Both the position numbers and the translations under genes were made by a program. Under the pieces are notes generated by a model. The model worked only from the letters and a program-made list of their open reading frames with translations. It ran no database searches and had not been told where the DNA came from. Below, in pieces: positions 1 through 12,416 of a stretch of 64,000 bases of DNA (positions within the stretch are counted from its first letter, which is position 1; each line of letters begins with the position of its first letter). Source of the DNA: Engraulis encrasicolus (taxonomy: Eukaryota > Chordata > Actinopteri > Clupeiformes > Engraulidae). The stretch covers positions 27,022,002 through 27,086,001 of the forward strand of contig NC_085872.1 in the NCBI RefSeq assembly GCF_034702125.1, written 5' to 3'.

Positions 1-263
1 ATTTTGGTATCAGCATTCCGGCAATTTAATGTCACCATTCCGACACTTGTGGGGAGCTGTCCATGGTCATGGTGCGAGAGATCGCTCGTGCGTCGGCAGC
101 AATCCACCGCCAGCCTCCTTTTTCTTAAATGTAAAAAAATAATGATCCCCATAGGCGCAGGATATTTTTTGGGAGAGAGACCGCTCGTGCGTCTTAACAC
201 TTGACCGCGGTGAAAAGTGAAAAGCTGCCGAAAATAAAAAGCACAAAAGTGACACTGACAAAG
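1..263. repeat. Dispersed repeat, partial copy of the adjacent inverted-repeat element
   Basis: Positions 66-256 repeat, in the same orientation, pieces seen again at 330-538: the 'gaccgctcgtgcgtc' block, 'taatgatcccca', and the stretch running into 'gtgaaaagctgccg'. The first 60 bases ('cagcattccg', 'gagctgtcc') resemble 8395-8600. No coding sequence is recognised. It looks like part of a tandem or truncated copy of the element beginning at 264. Confidence 0.6.
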
Positions 264-3145
264 TACAACGTACAGACACACATAATTGTCTTTAAAATAG
301 AGCCTAAATCAAGTTCATTGGCTGAATAATGATCCCCATGAGCGCAGGATATTGGGAGAGAGACCGCTCGTGCGTCGGCAGCAATCCACGCCCCACCCCC
401 ACCCCCTCCTTTTTTTAACATGTAAAAAAATAATGATCCCCACGAGCGCGATATTATTTATTATTTAAGCGTCTTAACACTTGACCGCGGTGAAAAGTGA
501 AAAGCTGCCGAAAATAAAAAGCACAAAAGTGACACTTCGTACAGTTCTTAGCAGCAGCTATGTTTTAAACAATTTCTGAAGACAGCTTAGGCCTACATCT
601 CGCACACATTTATTCAACAACGCCAAGTTCAAACAAACACACGCAACACTTTCACACTCCAAACATTCTGCTTGCATGCATTCAGCTCAGGTCATACAAA
701 CATCGAATTAAACAGCAACCCGCCCAACCGACACACTGATAAGCAGGCACATGTACCCTATAAAGGAAATACCGAAACTGATTAGTAAAAACAAAGACTG
801 GGGGACTCCACTATGAAAGGGGGAAATGGTGGAAACATCCAATTAAGTGCAGATAGGGGCGCGCAGGTTACAGCAGCGGCGGTCGCAATGCGGAGGACCC
901 TACAGTACTGAGGACATATCGGCGAACTTCCATACAAAAGTAATTCATTAATTAATCAGTTTGAGGATCATAATGTTGTGTCCACTGGGTAACCAAAACC
1001 AAAAACATCTTGTTGCACCATGCACAAATTGACAAGGCTTAAGACTGATGTTCCAGTCGTCCAAACAGCCACCCAAAGTATGCCTCAAAAAGAACCTTCA
1101 CCATTTTTTACTATGCTGTAGCCACGTTAAGTAAAGGGTTTTTATTGCAACTCCTCAACTTTTGCGATTTATTGGAACTCGTGCGTAGTGCAGGAAGCCT
1201 ATTAAACTTTCTGAACTGATGCTCGACATACAAAGCGCCACGACCTACTGAGGTAGCCTACAGGTTGTCCTATATGTTTTTGTAAGACACAAAATATTTC
1301 CTGAATCTCATTATAGCTAAATGTAAAAAGGAAGGCCTACATATCAGAACATGTCTTTGGTATTTCGCTTCAGGTCTTTAGTACATCCAATCAGCTGCGT
1401 GTTTAAATACTGGCATGGCGTTGCATGCCCATGCCCAATTAATTCCCATATCTGCGACAGAATAGGCCTAAAGTCCCCGTTTTTTTTCACGATGATCAAT
1501 TCCCTTGTTCGTCTTTCAGCATGCATGTAAATGTCATATGCTGGCGGACAGCTGAGATCCACATCCAATGATATTCATTCTAAGCGTTTACATGAGACAC
1601 TTACTGTAAGTCCGATTTAACTCACTTTAAATCTGATTAAAACTTAATTCCACTCTAAAAATATCATGTAAACAGTTACCGAACAGGATTTAAGTTTATT
1701 CCGATTTAAACTTAAGTCCGATTAAAGTGGGTGGTTTAATCCTCTTTTAAATCCGATTAAACACGTTCCTCTGTCATGTAACCTTTTATTCGGAATTACA
1801 ATAAATCCAGTCGTTCCACGCATGCTCGTTGACCACATGATGGCGCCAAGAGACCGTGCTCTTTGCCAGTGAGAAAAACATGGCGGCACTTCCTGTTGAT
1901 TTTCACATGAAAGTTTTGCTTAATTTAAAGTCCCTAAGCGACTATAAATGTTGTGGCTTCCATATATTGATGTAAAAGTGCCCCACGAAGTAATGAAGCA
2001 CAACAAAGTTACTCCACATTACCATTTGACCACTTGTTTTTCTATGCTAACAGGGTAGCTAATGTAGCATTGTAAATGATCCAGGGAGAAAGGGGGAAAT
2101 GTTGTGATTTCAGTCCGCCTGAGGCAACGACTTTCGTGGGGAAGATGACCTGCATCTCGGTGGCATTGGACCACGCCCCCGTGCCTTATTTGGCTCGCTC
2201 AGCACGTGCGTCCTCAGTCCAATCGCAATGCTTTATTTTCCCCAGACGTTTAATCGCATTTAAGTGAAAGTGCCATGTATACACATTGCAAAATAACTCT
2301 TAATCCGATCTATTGTACTGCCGAGGTTTTCACATGGTTGATCTGAAAATCCATGCTCTGTGGTTTCTTTGAAACCACAACTGAAGTCGGGGAAGACTCA
2401 CCCCCCCATTTAGCATACATCACGCATGTTGGGGTACGCGCTGTTTTTCGAAGTTAAGCGCGAGGGGTGTGGTAATATTTCAGGGGGGAGAGCGTCAATA
2501 TTATTTGGCTACTTCAAGCAACACTGAATAGGCACAGCAACCTCCATAGAGAAAACGTATTCATGTTGAAGCCCACCACAGGAACACGACCTCACACCAC
2601 CAAAGGAAACTAATAAAGAAACAAAAAGACAGAATGGAGAACTCTCACTCTCACCTCTTGTTTAAACTTAAAGCATGACACACATATTCCAGGTTCAGCT
2701 CTCTCGCTCTCTCTCTCTGGCATTTCCAGCTGGGGGGCGCACAGCGAACTGTCCACGCATGTGCTGCTGAAATCATTTGAAGTTCATCTGTCAGCGAACC
2801 GAATGCCAGCGTTGTCCTGAATACAGCTTATGAGGCTTCATTTTGATTGACAGCATTCTCAGTGGTTTAAGGTAAAATAACTTGAGGCAATTGTCACTTT
2901 TGTGCTTTTTATTTTCGGCAGCTTTTCACTTTTCACCTCGGTCAAGTGTTAAGATGCACGAGCGGTCTCTCTCCCCTAAAATATCCTGCGCTGGTGGGTA
3001 TCATTATTTTTTTACATGTGGTGGATTGCTGCCGACGCACGAGCGGTCTCTCTCCCCAAAAATATCCTGCGCTCCTGGATCATTATTCAGCCAATGAACT
3101 TGATTTAGGTTCTATTTTAAAGACAATTGTGTGTCTGTACATTAA
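264..3145. mobile_element. DNA-transposon-like element with ~265-bp terminal inverted repeats
   Basis: The block at about 264-538 reappears reverse-complemented at about 2888-3145 over nearly its whole length, with small indels. Landmarks are 'cagacacac', 'aatcaagttcattggctga', 'cgctcgtgcgtcggcagc' and 'aaagctgccgaaaataaaa'. About 2.3 kb lies between the arms. No transposase frame is visible there, so the element is non-autonomous or the arms belong to a foldback. The 3' end of the neighbouring LINE abuts the right arm. The superfamily is not identified. Confidence 0.6.
540..2880. other. Non-coding interior of the inverted-repeat element
   Basis: No gene is recognised. Around 1590-1760 there are several copies of 'tccgattta'-like words in both orientations, and 'tttacatg' words near 1590 that are complemented near 2270 and 2330, suggesting a decayed MITE. 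At 2730-2800 a stretch resembling 8360-8450 ('actgtccacgc', 'gctgaaatc') is another dispersed repeat copy. Confidence 0.4.
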
Positions 3146-3353
3146 GTTTAGTTTAGTTTAGTTTATTTAGTTTAGTTCAACAGGGACCATGCACAATACA
3201 CATTGATTACAGAAGTAAAAAGATGGCTTGTGCCAGATTATAGCTATATAGCTAATTTCCATCTGCAGTCCCTGGACAGGTAAAACAAATATTAAAATAC
3301 AATAACATAGACAAGATATAAACAAGTAAGCACATCCATAGGCCATAGGTCAA

Positions 3354-3355
<2 letters not shown>

Positions 3356-3413
<58 letters not shown>
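3356..3413. repeat. (CA)n microsatellite in the LINE 3' region
   Basis: Uninterrupted CA dinucleotides lying between the pol stop and the 3' tail of the minus-strand LINE. Confidence 0.95.
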
Positions 3414-3417
<4 letters not shown>

Positions 3418-3458
3418 ATGGCATACAGTGTGAGTCATATTTTAAAAAAAACATATGA

Positions 3459-4687
3459 TTAATGTTGACAAGACTGGTTGGTTAATATCCATTTTTTCAC
3501 ACCCCTTGAGAAGGCCTGATAATCAGTAATACTTTTTAGGTTACTGGGTAGACCATTCCATGTTTTAGTTGCCCTGAAGGAGAAGGCTGACTGAGCAAAA
3601 GCAGTTCGTCGGATTGGGAGACTACAATCACCCCTAATGGTGGATCTTGACGTTCTGCTCATCAATTCAGAGCAGGGTTGAACAAATGTTCTTAGGGGTG
3701 GGGGTGCTGCATTGTGAATAATTTTATGGATTAGCCGCAGATCAGAAAATTGTATGATGTTTTCAAGGCTGAGCATATTATACTTGCTCAGTATAGGACA
3801 ATGGTGGTACTGAAAAGATCTTCTATCTAGGACCTTCAGGGCCTGCTTGTATAGTGAATCAATGGATTTTAAGACAGTCTTGTTGGCCTGGGACCAGCTT
3901 GATAAACAATAATGCAGGTGGGACATGATCATAGCATTGACATAAGTCACAGCAGCATCAATACTCAGAGAGTTACGGATATGTCTAAAATTTGATATGC
4001 TATACTTTACAGTATTACCCAGCTTTTTAATGTGTTTCTTAAAACTAAGAGTAGAATCTAAGGTCACACCTAAATATTTAAACTCATCAACATTATTTAG
4101 CTTTGTTCCATCAACATATATGTCTGGAACAACATTTAGTTTAAATCTATTGTGAAAATACATTGTGACAGTTTTGTTGGTATTTAGTGTGAGACAAGAG
4201 GCTTTTAACCACATTGAGACCTTAGTTAGTGTTTGAGTCAATTTGCTGGCCACCTGTACCGGATCTTTGCCGTGTGTAAATAATACAGTGTCGTCAGCAT
4301 ACATCAGTATCTCCACACCCTCACATACAGATGGAAGATCATTTATGTAAGTGCTGAACAACAAAGGTCCCAATATGGAACCTTGTGGCACCCCCATAGA
4401 GCATGCTTTTAAGGAAGATATTTTATCATTTATCTTAACACATTGGGCCCTATTTAATAGATAGGACTCTATCCAGTTTTGTACACCTGGAGCCAGCTGA
4501 AAGCACGCCAGCTTTGAGAGGAGTACTGGATGATTGACTGTGTCAAAAGCCTTGCGAAGGTCTAAGAACACAGCACCCACCACTCCTCCATTATCAAGAT
4601 TTGCCTTGATGTGTTCTATAAAATAGCAGCATGCAGTGTCGGTTGAGTGGTTGGCTCTAAAACCAAACTGCATGGGGTGCATGAGTT
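3459..4687 (-). pseudogene. LINE pol, reverse transcriptase palm and C-terminal part
   Basis: About 407 codons ending in a TGA. It carries the palm and thumb blocks: FGFRANHSTDTA, AVFLDLRKAFDTV, GVPQGSILGPLLF, MYADDTVLF, then the C-terminal 'thumb' and tail with LHYCLSSW and WNGLPSNLKS. The catalytic FLDLRKAFD and YADD aspartates are present, so this part looks functional. It is separated from the upstream part only by the one-base shift near 4686. Confidence 0.85.
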
Positions 4688-4689
4688 TT

Positions 4690-6174
4690 TTGTGTTTAAA
4701 TGCTCCACAAGCTGTTCAGCAACTGTTTTTTCTATTATTTTCGAAATGGCCGGCAATATACTAATGGGTCTATAATTAGTGACATCCTGTTTGTCCCCAG
4801 CTTTAAAGATAGGAGTCACTATAGCTGTTTTTAGTACATTAGGAAAATAATTTTCCTCCAAGGACTTGTTTACTATATGAGCTATGGGAGTAGTTAAGAC
4901 ATCTTTAAATTTCTTTAGGAGAAAGGTGTCCATGCCCCAGATGTCTTTAGCTTTGGAGGTGGATATAGTTGATAAAATTTTATTTATTTTTACTTCATCT
5001 ATAATATTAAAATCCAAGACAGAGATTGCACAATTTTGAACACAGAATTGAGATCTGTCTAGATTGGTTGACGGACAAGGAGCTGATGTGCTGCCACCCA
5101 ATTCTAAAACAGAGTTAATAAAATAATCATTAAAACTATTTGCAATTATTAGACTATCATTTTGCAATGTGTCATTTATTTTAAGATTAAGGGGTACAGT
5201 CTCTTTGCGTTCTTTTCCTGAGAGTTGATCAATAGTTCTCCATAATAACTTTGAGTTACCTTTTGCTTGTTTTATAATATCAAGAAAGTAGTTTGCTCTG
5301 GCCTTCCTAAATTCTGATGTGGCCTTGTTCCTAAGGCCTGTGTATAACAGGCGATCCGTAACTAGACCAGACTTAAGTGATTTTTTCAGGGCTGCATCCC
5401 TTTGCTTAATAAGTTTTAATAATAAGGTGTTAAACCAGGGCAATGTTCGCTTTCTCTGTCTGCGAGGAATGTTTTTGGTGTATTTGGATAATAGACCTTT
5501 GATGGTATCCAGTAGGTCATTGCATGCTTGTTCACAATTCTTATCCTTTACAACATTACCCCAATGTGTTTCCTTAAAGTCTGTTTCTAGGTGCTGCATT
5601 TGTGACTTGGGAATGAGTGAGATATATTGTTTTCCTTCTGGTGTGTTGTTCCTGAATCTTTTTTTGGAGAGCTGCCTTGCTACTAGAGTAAGATTATGGT
5701 CTGATAGCCCAGTGACTAGATTATATGTTTTTGATATGCGTTCCCTTTTATTTGAAAATATCAAATCCAGTAGTGTCTTTGAAGACTGTGTGATCCTCGT
5801 TGGATTTTCTATCAACTGGGTTAAGTGAAATTTACATGCAATATTTTTTAGTTTTTTCCTTCTTGTTTTGTCTAGCCAGTTTAAATTCAGATCACCCATT
5901 AGTAACACTTCTTTACCACAACATGCTTTGAGAACATCAGACAGTTTCTCAAAAAACGTGTCATTATCAGACGGTGGTCTGTAGAGAACAATAACATTAA
6001 ATGACATCTCGGGAGAAATACTAATTGTGATACCAACACATTCAAGATCATTTGGCAAATCAATCTGTTGACACTGCAAGTGTTCCTTTACGTAAATCAT
6101 GACCCCGCCCCCTTTGCCATGTCCACGGTCGCGTCTGAAAACTTTGTAACCAGGGATACTGTACACACCCGATG
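4690..6174 (-). pseudogene. LINE pol, endonuclease to fingers region of reverse transcriptase
   Basis: An open frame with endonuclease blocks (GGGVMIYVKEHL, VLYRPPSDND, MGDLNLNWLD, DLIFSN, GLSDHNL) followed by the start of reverse transcriptase (TPIFKAGDKQDVTNYRPIS, PAISKIIEK). It runs out of frame at the T6 run at 4686-4691; the rest of the reverse transcriptase continues in the next frame. One lost base in a homopolymer would explain this, whether a real mutation or a sequencing error. Confidence 0.8.
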
Positions 6175-6182
6175 GTGTAGTA

Positions 6183-7565
6183 CAAAGGTGGCTAACCCGC
6201 GACTCTCGAGCCGCATGCGGCTCTTTGACCGGTGTCTTGCGACTCTTGCGTTCATGTCCAAGTTTGTGTTTAGGCTACGTCTTATAGAAAATATGCATTG
6301 GAATTGCGCGCACAAAGTTGATGGCAAATACGTGTCCTGTGGTCTTGGTACTACAGAAGGCCTTGCCTAAATGTGTCCTGAATGATCACGTTGGTGCGTG
6401 ACATTTGTTACTGCAAATACAAGACGTGATTTAAGCCTATGTTCTAAAAATAGCGCTTTCAAAACCGCGTCTTTCGCTGACTAGACAACATAGCGGCAAA
6501 AATGTTTTAACCTGAAAGATTTGGCCATCACTCCTCAATAAGAAAATGTGCTGTCCATATTTGTAGATTCTATCGCTCGGATATGGCGGTTATAAATGTG
6601 CAAACTATGTGAAGAGAAAGGCGCCTGGAGCAGAGATGCGCCGAGAATCTCTGTCCTGCGTAGCCAGCTCGGCGCTCTGTTAGGAGGAGTGTTCATGGCT
6701 ATTGACCCGAATGTGAAATTATGTTTTTGGTTTAAAATAGTCTTATTTTCGCGGGCTATAGACAAAATAGCACCATACATAATGTTCTATCCTGGTTTTC
6801 GCTGTGAATGTCGGCCGTGGTCTATCAGCCATTGTCAAAGCGGTGCGGGCAGACAGCGTGCAGGTGGGAAACAATTTCAATCCACTTGTCGCTTGTCCGC
6901 GCTCAGTTTAGTCTCAAAAAGAAAACTTTGGGTTTTCCCCTGGCCGACTGCAGCACCCGCTGAAACATTAATGTGTAAAATGAACGGCGATTTGACGAAC
7001 CACCTTGTTTTGGATGGTGTCGTCAGACATCCAATGATCATCGGAGCGCAAGAAAGCGGTGCCTGTGCGCCTAACCCCCGAATGAGCTAAGAGAGGCGGA
7101 GAATCTTTGTGCCGCATTACTTCGTGCTCTGTTATAACGAGTGCTCATGGAAATTATGCTGAGAAACGTGTTTTATTAAAATATGAAAGAATTTATGAAC
7201 ATAATTTTGACCTGTGTACCCTTGTCTTCTTATGTAAAACAACAATTTTATCTTGAAAAACCCTTTTCCCCCAAACAATTGAAGCAGTAAAAAAAAAAAA
7301 GGGGGGGGGGGGGGTATCTTATATTCAGGATTGTAGTCAGGCCATTAAGTTGGAGTGTAACATCAATCTGACACTTGTGTGTGTGTGTGTGTGTGTGTGT
7401 GTGAGAAAAGAAGAGATGGTTGTGTAGCCTATTCTGGTCTGTGGTGCGAGAAGGATGAGTGATGCATCTTTATATGCCCGCGTGATGTTTGTGTGCCGAT
7501 GTGGCTCTTTGCTGTGACACATTACAAAATGTGGCTCTTGGTCTCCGACTGGTTGGCCACCCCTG
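6183..7565. mobile_element. Non-autonomous hAT element inserted in the LINE
   Basis: The element begins 'caaaggtggctaaccc' and ends as the complement of 'caggggtggccaacc', a hAT-type terminal inverted repeat. It is flanked by the 8-bp duplication gtgtagta (6175-6182 and 7566-7573). The 1383-bp interior has no transposase. A GT microsatellite lies at 7375-7402. Ends rich in 'gcggctcttt' and 'tgtggctcttt' are further hAT-like terminal sequence. Confidence 0.88.
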
Positions 7566-7573
7566 GTGTAGTA

Positions 7574-8076
7574 GGTTTCAACCAAGTTTCGGACAGACAC
7601 AGGTAATCGACGTTTGAGTCTGTCAGAAGGTGCTCGATTTGTTCAGTTTTGGACACTAAGCTCCGAATGTTCAAATGTCCACCAAAGATTCCCTTGGGTT
7701 TTAGCTTTGGATCCCAGAGAACTCGCGCATGATTTACAGTCTGAAACATCCTGATTTTTTGTTGTTTTATTTCCGCAATACCCCGACAGCAAGTCTGTGC
7801 GGATTTCGAGGGTGAAATAAGCAAATCCCCTTTCATATTATCCACTTGCAGTTCAGCTTTACCTTGTGCTGTGGCATTGTCAAGCAGCCCGCCATTGGAA
7901 AGTTGGACCACAGCTTCCATAGCCTGCCCAAGGTCTCCAGGTGTAGCGTGGCGCAGCAGCTGGCCATGTTCAAGACCCACCGGGATTTGACGTTGTTCAT
8001 CCCGCGGAAGCATACTGTTTCCTGGCCCAGGGTTGAGATGAATGTCGCCGCTAAGGAGGAGGATGGTACACAGCAT
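7574..8076 (-). pseudogene. LINE pol, 5' endonuclease portion (split)
   Basis: Begins with an ATG at 8076. The first ~20 codons contain SGDIHLNPGP, and towards the lower-coordinate end come LNIRSLVSKTEQI and YLCLSETWLKP, the N-terminal blocks of apurinic-type endonucleases of L2/CR1-group LINEs. Coding is cut at 7573 by the hAT insertion. Removing that insertion and one copy of its duplicated target gives a frame continuous with the segment at 6174. Confidence 0.8.
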
Positions 8077-8339
8077 CGTTGTGAATCTTCGATCACCGGG
8101 AGGTGTTTTGTTCCCCTCTTCTCGCCTGAGTCGCGTAACGCGCGACCTCTACGCGCCCGTTTGTCAGAACGGTGGAATACAGGGTGAAAGCACCATAGGG
8201 AAGCCGCTGTTTATCGGTGTAGGCAATTGTCACAAAAACAAATGGCATCAGTTTTACACTGTCAAATGAAATATCGGCTACACAACGAGCCATCACCCCT
8301 AATCATCAGTAAATTACTGAGTGGGTGCAATCATTCTGG

Positions 8340-8620
8340 CTTGACTTGCATGTGTCTTTTTCTCTGCTTTTGCAGCTGGTGCAGCCCTATTATTCCATGG
8401 TGAGCTGTCCACGCGTGTGGTGCTGAAATCGCGTGTCGGAATGCTGGTATGTTGAAAAAAACAAAACAAAAAACACCATTCCAACAAAAGAAAAATTGAA
8501 ATTCGGAATGAGGGGACGTTTCATTTCTGAAGAAAATATCAGCATTCCGACAATTGAATGTCAATGTCGGAATGACGGTACGTCGGAATGGCAGCATGTA
8601 ACCGGCAAGGGTGGCTGAGC
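8340..8620. repeat. Dispersed repeat related to 1-75 and 2730-2800
   Basis: Contains 'gagctgtccacgcgtgtg' and several copies of the word 'cggaatg' or its complement 'cattccga', matching the first 75 bases of the window and in part 2730-2800. No coding capacity is recognised. Confidence 0.5.
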
Positions 8621-9224
8621 ACATAGTCCTCTAGGTAAGCTGGAGGTTGTCTTCTCCGGCTGGGGCGAGGATAAGGCTGATGTGCTTCACCCTGGACATC
8701 TCTAGAAGCAGCCATGACGCAGATGATGTACAATCCGGCGATAAGAAGGACCAATTTTGTAGGATATTATGATGATGAAAATACTGGTCGTACACCCGCT
8801 GGCCTAATTCTTCGGTCAGAAAGAATGCAGCTGTAGGCTAGAGGTTGAGTCTTGCCATTTATTAATTAAACATTGAGGAAATTGTATGTTGTGTCGTCGT
8901 GGCTTTCATTGTGTGGAAGTTGAAAAGGTTGTTACAGTGTGGTTCTCTATACAAAGACAGAAATAAAGGGAAAAATAGGACAATGCTAAGTTACTCACAT
9001 TACAAACGTCCCATTCACAGTATCTGCTTGAGGATAATGACAGGAAAAGTACTGCACACATCAGTAATAACATAGTGATAAACAGTAGTAAATTGACAGG
9101 TATAAAGCATTAAAACAGCACAGGGAACCGTACAGCACTGAATATATGAAATGCTAACAAAGAACACCGTGTACAGGATTGCTAACACGATATTGCTGAG
9201 TCACAGAACATTCTAGACATTTCC
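8621..9224. other. Stretch without a recognised gene, possible coding remnant
   Basis: On the minus strand from an ATG at 8714 a short frame reads MAASRDVQGEA and then RRRQPPAYLEDYVL. The second phrase resembles linkers in fish retroelement polyproteins, but the frame is short and has no convincing neighbours. The rest (8750-9224) shows nothing I can identify. Confidence 0.3.
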
Positions 9225-9590
9225 AATTACACAGAAAGATTGTCTGGCTTCAATACAAAGTTATAAAGGACTGTAGAAACGAAATAAATGGCTGAGGGGG
9301 GCCTGTCAGTGTGGGTAGTAGTGACAGGCGCATAGCCAAATGTGTCTGGCAAACTGCTACTGGCCTACTGCTGATAAGGAGAGGTTGATCTTGGATGCTC
9401 ATGAGAAAAGCCCATAGTACTTAATGGATAAGAAGCACGCTTTGCATTCTCCATTTCGATAGCAAGCTGTTCCATTTCAGTGCTTAAACTTTTACATCTC
9501 TCCTCTAATCGATCTACACAGAAAGATTGTCAGGCTTCAATACAAAGTTAGAAAGGACTGTATCAACGAAATAAAGGGCTGTACAAATGA
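9225..9590. repeat. Two direct copies of a ~70-bp unit flanking a short coding remnant
   Basis: The unit 'cacagaaagattgt' ... 'cttcaatacaaagtta' ... 'aacgaaataaa' occurs at about 9231-9296 and again at 9514-9580 with a few differences. On the minus strand between them, 9511 to 9365, a frame preceded by a pyrimidine tract and AG reads RLEERCKSLSTEMEQLAIEM and ends at TAG 9365. It looks like the coiled-coil terminal exon of a decayed gene or transposon. Confidence 0.45.
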
Positions 9591-10960
9591 AATAAAGCCT
9601 TACAAAGAAAATATGGGTACTTACAGTTACATTCACGCACAACAACACAGAAACACTTCCAAACGAAGTCGGAGAGTCCGGGAATGCGACTGCATGATAG
9701 AGAATGTCCGGGCATGTTTCATATCACGCAGCTAAAACATGCATTCAAAGCGTGATCAGTCTCTTAAAGCAACAGCGTCACATTTCTTAAGAGCAAGTAA
9801 CTTGCATAGGAAAATGTACACATATAAGAAGTAAGGCATTTAAACATATGAATGCAGGGAATTTACACATGAAAGCAGGGAATTTTGTACAGGTGTGCAA
9901 ACAAATATTAAAGGACCACTCTAATAGAAAACTATAAGTTTACATGGTTTCAAACGTGTTTTCATGTGTCCAGAAACAGAACTCTAATGTACAGAAGTTG
10001 TTTTGTTCAGTAGTAAGGACTGTTTGTAAACGTTGTTTTAACCGTTTTTCAACACTCTTAGTCCCGCCCCCCAAAAACAAACACGAGCCGGAATTGATGT
10101 CAGAAGATGAAAAATCACGTCTCAATCCACGCACTTGTGTCAGCCAAAATATCTGCACTTATTTGCCGTTAAGCTGAGGGTGGGAAGTGCACTGCATCTC
10201 AGTAGGCCTACATAGTGCACAGTGCGGGGAATGGAACGTACACCAGGTCATTAGCAGCGCCTTAGCTAACTGGATCTGTGCACACTGTGGGAGCTGTGAA
10301 ATTTGAGTGCGGATACGATAGTGATGTTATAGTTCAAATATACTATCTCTTTGTGTTATAGAGTGCATGGTGTTCATTATCCAAGACAGCGAACAGTTTG
10401 CAAAGAAATGTTTTCAATTTCAATGAAATAGAAAGTCTAACAGCACGAGTTCTGCAACTACAAGGCTAGCTTATTAGCTTTCCCCACGTCTCCACACTAC
10501 CAAGCAAACTTCCAAGCACAACACCACTGTATAAAATATAGGACACCGTCCACAGACATGGAGTGAAACAAATAGCTCTAATACCAAATCTGCCCCCCGA
10601 CATTTTCGCTGTTGGGGTGAATACACAGTTACATTGTAAGCTTGACCTCAAAAGACACGTAGCAACATGGGGTTTCTAAACAGTCTGGAATAGCCAGTAG
10701 CACCAAAAGAGTAGAACATGTCACACGGAGATTATGTATCTGACACACTTACAATCTATGTTCACACCGGTATACGGTAGCTGAACGGTCAATCAAGGGA
10801 GCCAAAGTTACGGAAAGTGTTTCATCTGTTACATACTGTATCATATTTACAGCTATTCCACCCACCCAACCCTGAAAGCACAGTAGGTCGACGAAGCTAG
10901 CAGGCTAGCTAGTCCTACTCACCGATGTGTTGACTGACACCCAGGCGAGCACCATTAGCA

Positions 10961-11661
10961 CATACCTGTCAACCATCCCTAATTTCCCGGGAAAATCCCT
11001 ATTTTTGACTCATTTTCCGATCTGATTTTTTTCCCGGAAATATCCCGGATTTTTCACATTATCAAACAACACAGTTGGTCCAGTGGGCTATTTATAGGCT
11101 ACCCACGGCCCTGTCCGACGAGCCACACCCCCTCTTGAAAAGAGAGACAGAGGGTCTTGCAAGCTACCTGCCAGAAGACGGTATGCCAGATACCAAGAAT
11201 TGAAGTTCCTTGAAAATACGAGCTGTCAACCTCGAGCTCCGGAGTCCGTACCACTTGTGCGCCCACTCTTTTCCTCAGAAACCGTCAGTTCATGCAACGC
11301 ATAAAACAGCCTCGTAACAGCGAATCATGCGATTAACCTAATCACAACCTGTACCAGCACCAAGTTTTGCACGAACAGACAACTTGTGCGACAAAACAAC
11401 AAGAAGAAACTCATTGCGCTCATTTCATTGTTTTGTTTTCATTGCATTGTTTCTCCACGCTGTAAAACATGTGCTGAGGGATTTTAGACAGGATCTGTCT
11501 TTGCACGCGCGCTGTTGTGAAAAGCAGAGTAGAACGCACCGTCCGATCTGTCTCTGTCATCCCGTTGACGGTCAAAATTTGGCCTTTAGAAAATGTTCCT
11601 GATTTTGGCTCAAAATATGGGAATTTTCCCGGATTTGGGGAGTTCAAAGTTGACAGGTATG
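10961..11661. mobile_element. Non-autonomous hAT element
   Basis: Starts 'catacctgtcaacc' and ends 'gttgacaggtatg', inverted ends of hAT type. Both sides carry the perfect 8-bp duplication cattagca (10953-10960 and 11662-11669). Subterminal 'cccgggaaaat'-like words occur at both ends. The 701 bp hold no transposase. Confidence 0.9.
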
Positions 11662-12100
11662 CATTAGCAGTCTCACGATCCGTTTCCAATACAGTATCTG
11701 TCAGGGCTCCTATGAATTATAATTTCAACGATCGAACACCCCATTCTTGCCTGCCGTCAATCTTCGTGCTGCTATCGTTTCACATTGTTAGCCTTGTCAT
11801 TTCTCCAGCTGCTACTGTATGTTTTTGCAATGGCCAGGACAACAATCGCGGTCTTTACAAATTACATCAACATACTGTGTTTGAAAAGTGATGAAATCTG
11901 TAAGAACTAAGTTGTAATGTAGACTCGGAAGTACATTTTCAAACTTTATAGTCAGTCAGGACAGCGTCATGTCTGCAACTCATCTGGAGTCGCACTTTGG
12001 CTTGCTAGCTCAGCTGTAGCTCTACCTGCCTTCGTTGGAGTAAACAACACTCCCCATCCCATGGCTCTGAAATATCTCTATATACGGCTCTGTGAAATAT

Positions 12101-12416
12101 CAGTGGTTCTTAACCTTTTTTTCTTAAAGCACCCCCAAACCCGTGGCCAAGATAAGCTGTGCACCCCCATCCCAAACGTCCACATATGCACTAAAAAAAT
12201 ATTGAAGTGATTAATTACAATGATTCTTGCTAGAGACAGTACTCAATACTCAATGACTTTACATGGGGACCAAAGCATGTTCTAATTTGGTCTTGATTTG
12301 GCCTAATTATAATGCTCACAAGCCGAACTTTGATCACAACCTCAACACAAAATTCTGTGCACAAAATTCCGGGCACCCCCTGAAATGTCATGCGCACCCC
12401 AGGTTAAGAACCACTG
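12101..12416. mobile_element. hAT-like MITE with CAGTGGTTCTTAACC ends
   Basis: Begins 'cagtggttcttaacct' and ends with its complement 'ggttaagaaccactg', a classic hAT MITE end. It sits between two copies of 'atctctatatacggctctgt' (12073-12092 and 12417-12436), so it lies in a tandem duplication rather than showing a plain 8-bp duplication. Confidence 0.75.

Larger units (their letters stand above)
3145..8300 (-). mobile_element. Nearly full-length L2/CR1-group non-LTR retrotransposon, interrupted by a hAT element
   Basis: Minus-strand pol: an endonuclease part starting near 8076, continuing from 6166 down, then reverse transcriptase down to a stop at 3459. The 3' tail is a short tandem of TAAAC units (3143-3178) with a CA microsatellite at 3356-3413. 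The reverse transcriptase keeps the palm motifs, including GVPQGSILGPLLF and a YADD active site. The upstream start contains SGDIHLNPGP, common at the start of such ORFs. The interruption 6183-7565 is a later hAT insertion. A single-base shift near 4686 is the only other break seen in the readable part. The clade name is from motif familiarity, not a search. Confidence 0.85.

Noticed and set aside
2330..2510. Possible small nuclear RNA gene (stem-like sequence with an Sm-like AATATTT)
   Set aside because: Compared from memory with U1, U4, U5, U7, U11 and U12; no convincing match to conserved segments.
5319..5828. 169-codon plus-strand frame
   Set aside because: Lies exactly opposite the LINE endonuclease/reverse transcriptase frame and matches no family.
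6596..7090. 164-codon frame inside the hAT element
   Set aside because: No transposase motifs, no similarity recognised, and the element is of non-autonomous size.
11790..11890. Possible THAP-type zinc finger
   Set aside because: The CxC and later His residues do not follow the THAP spacing, and the frame ends quickly.
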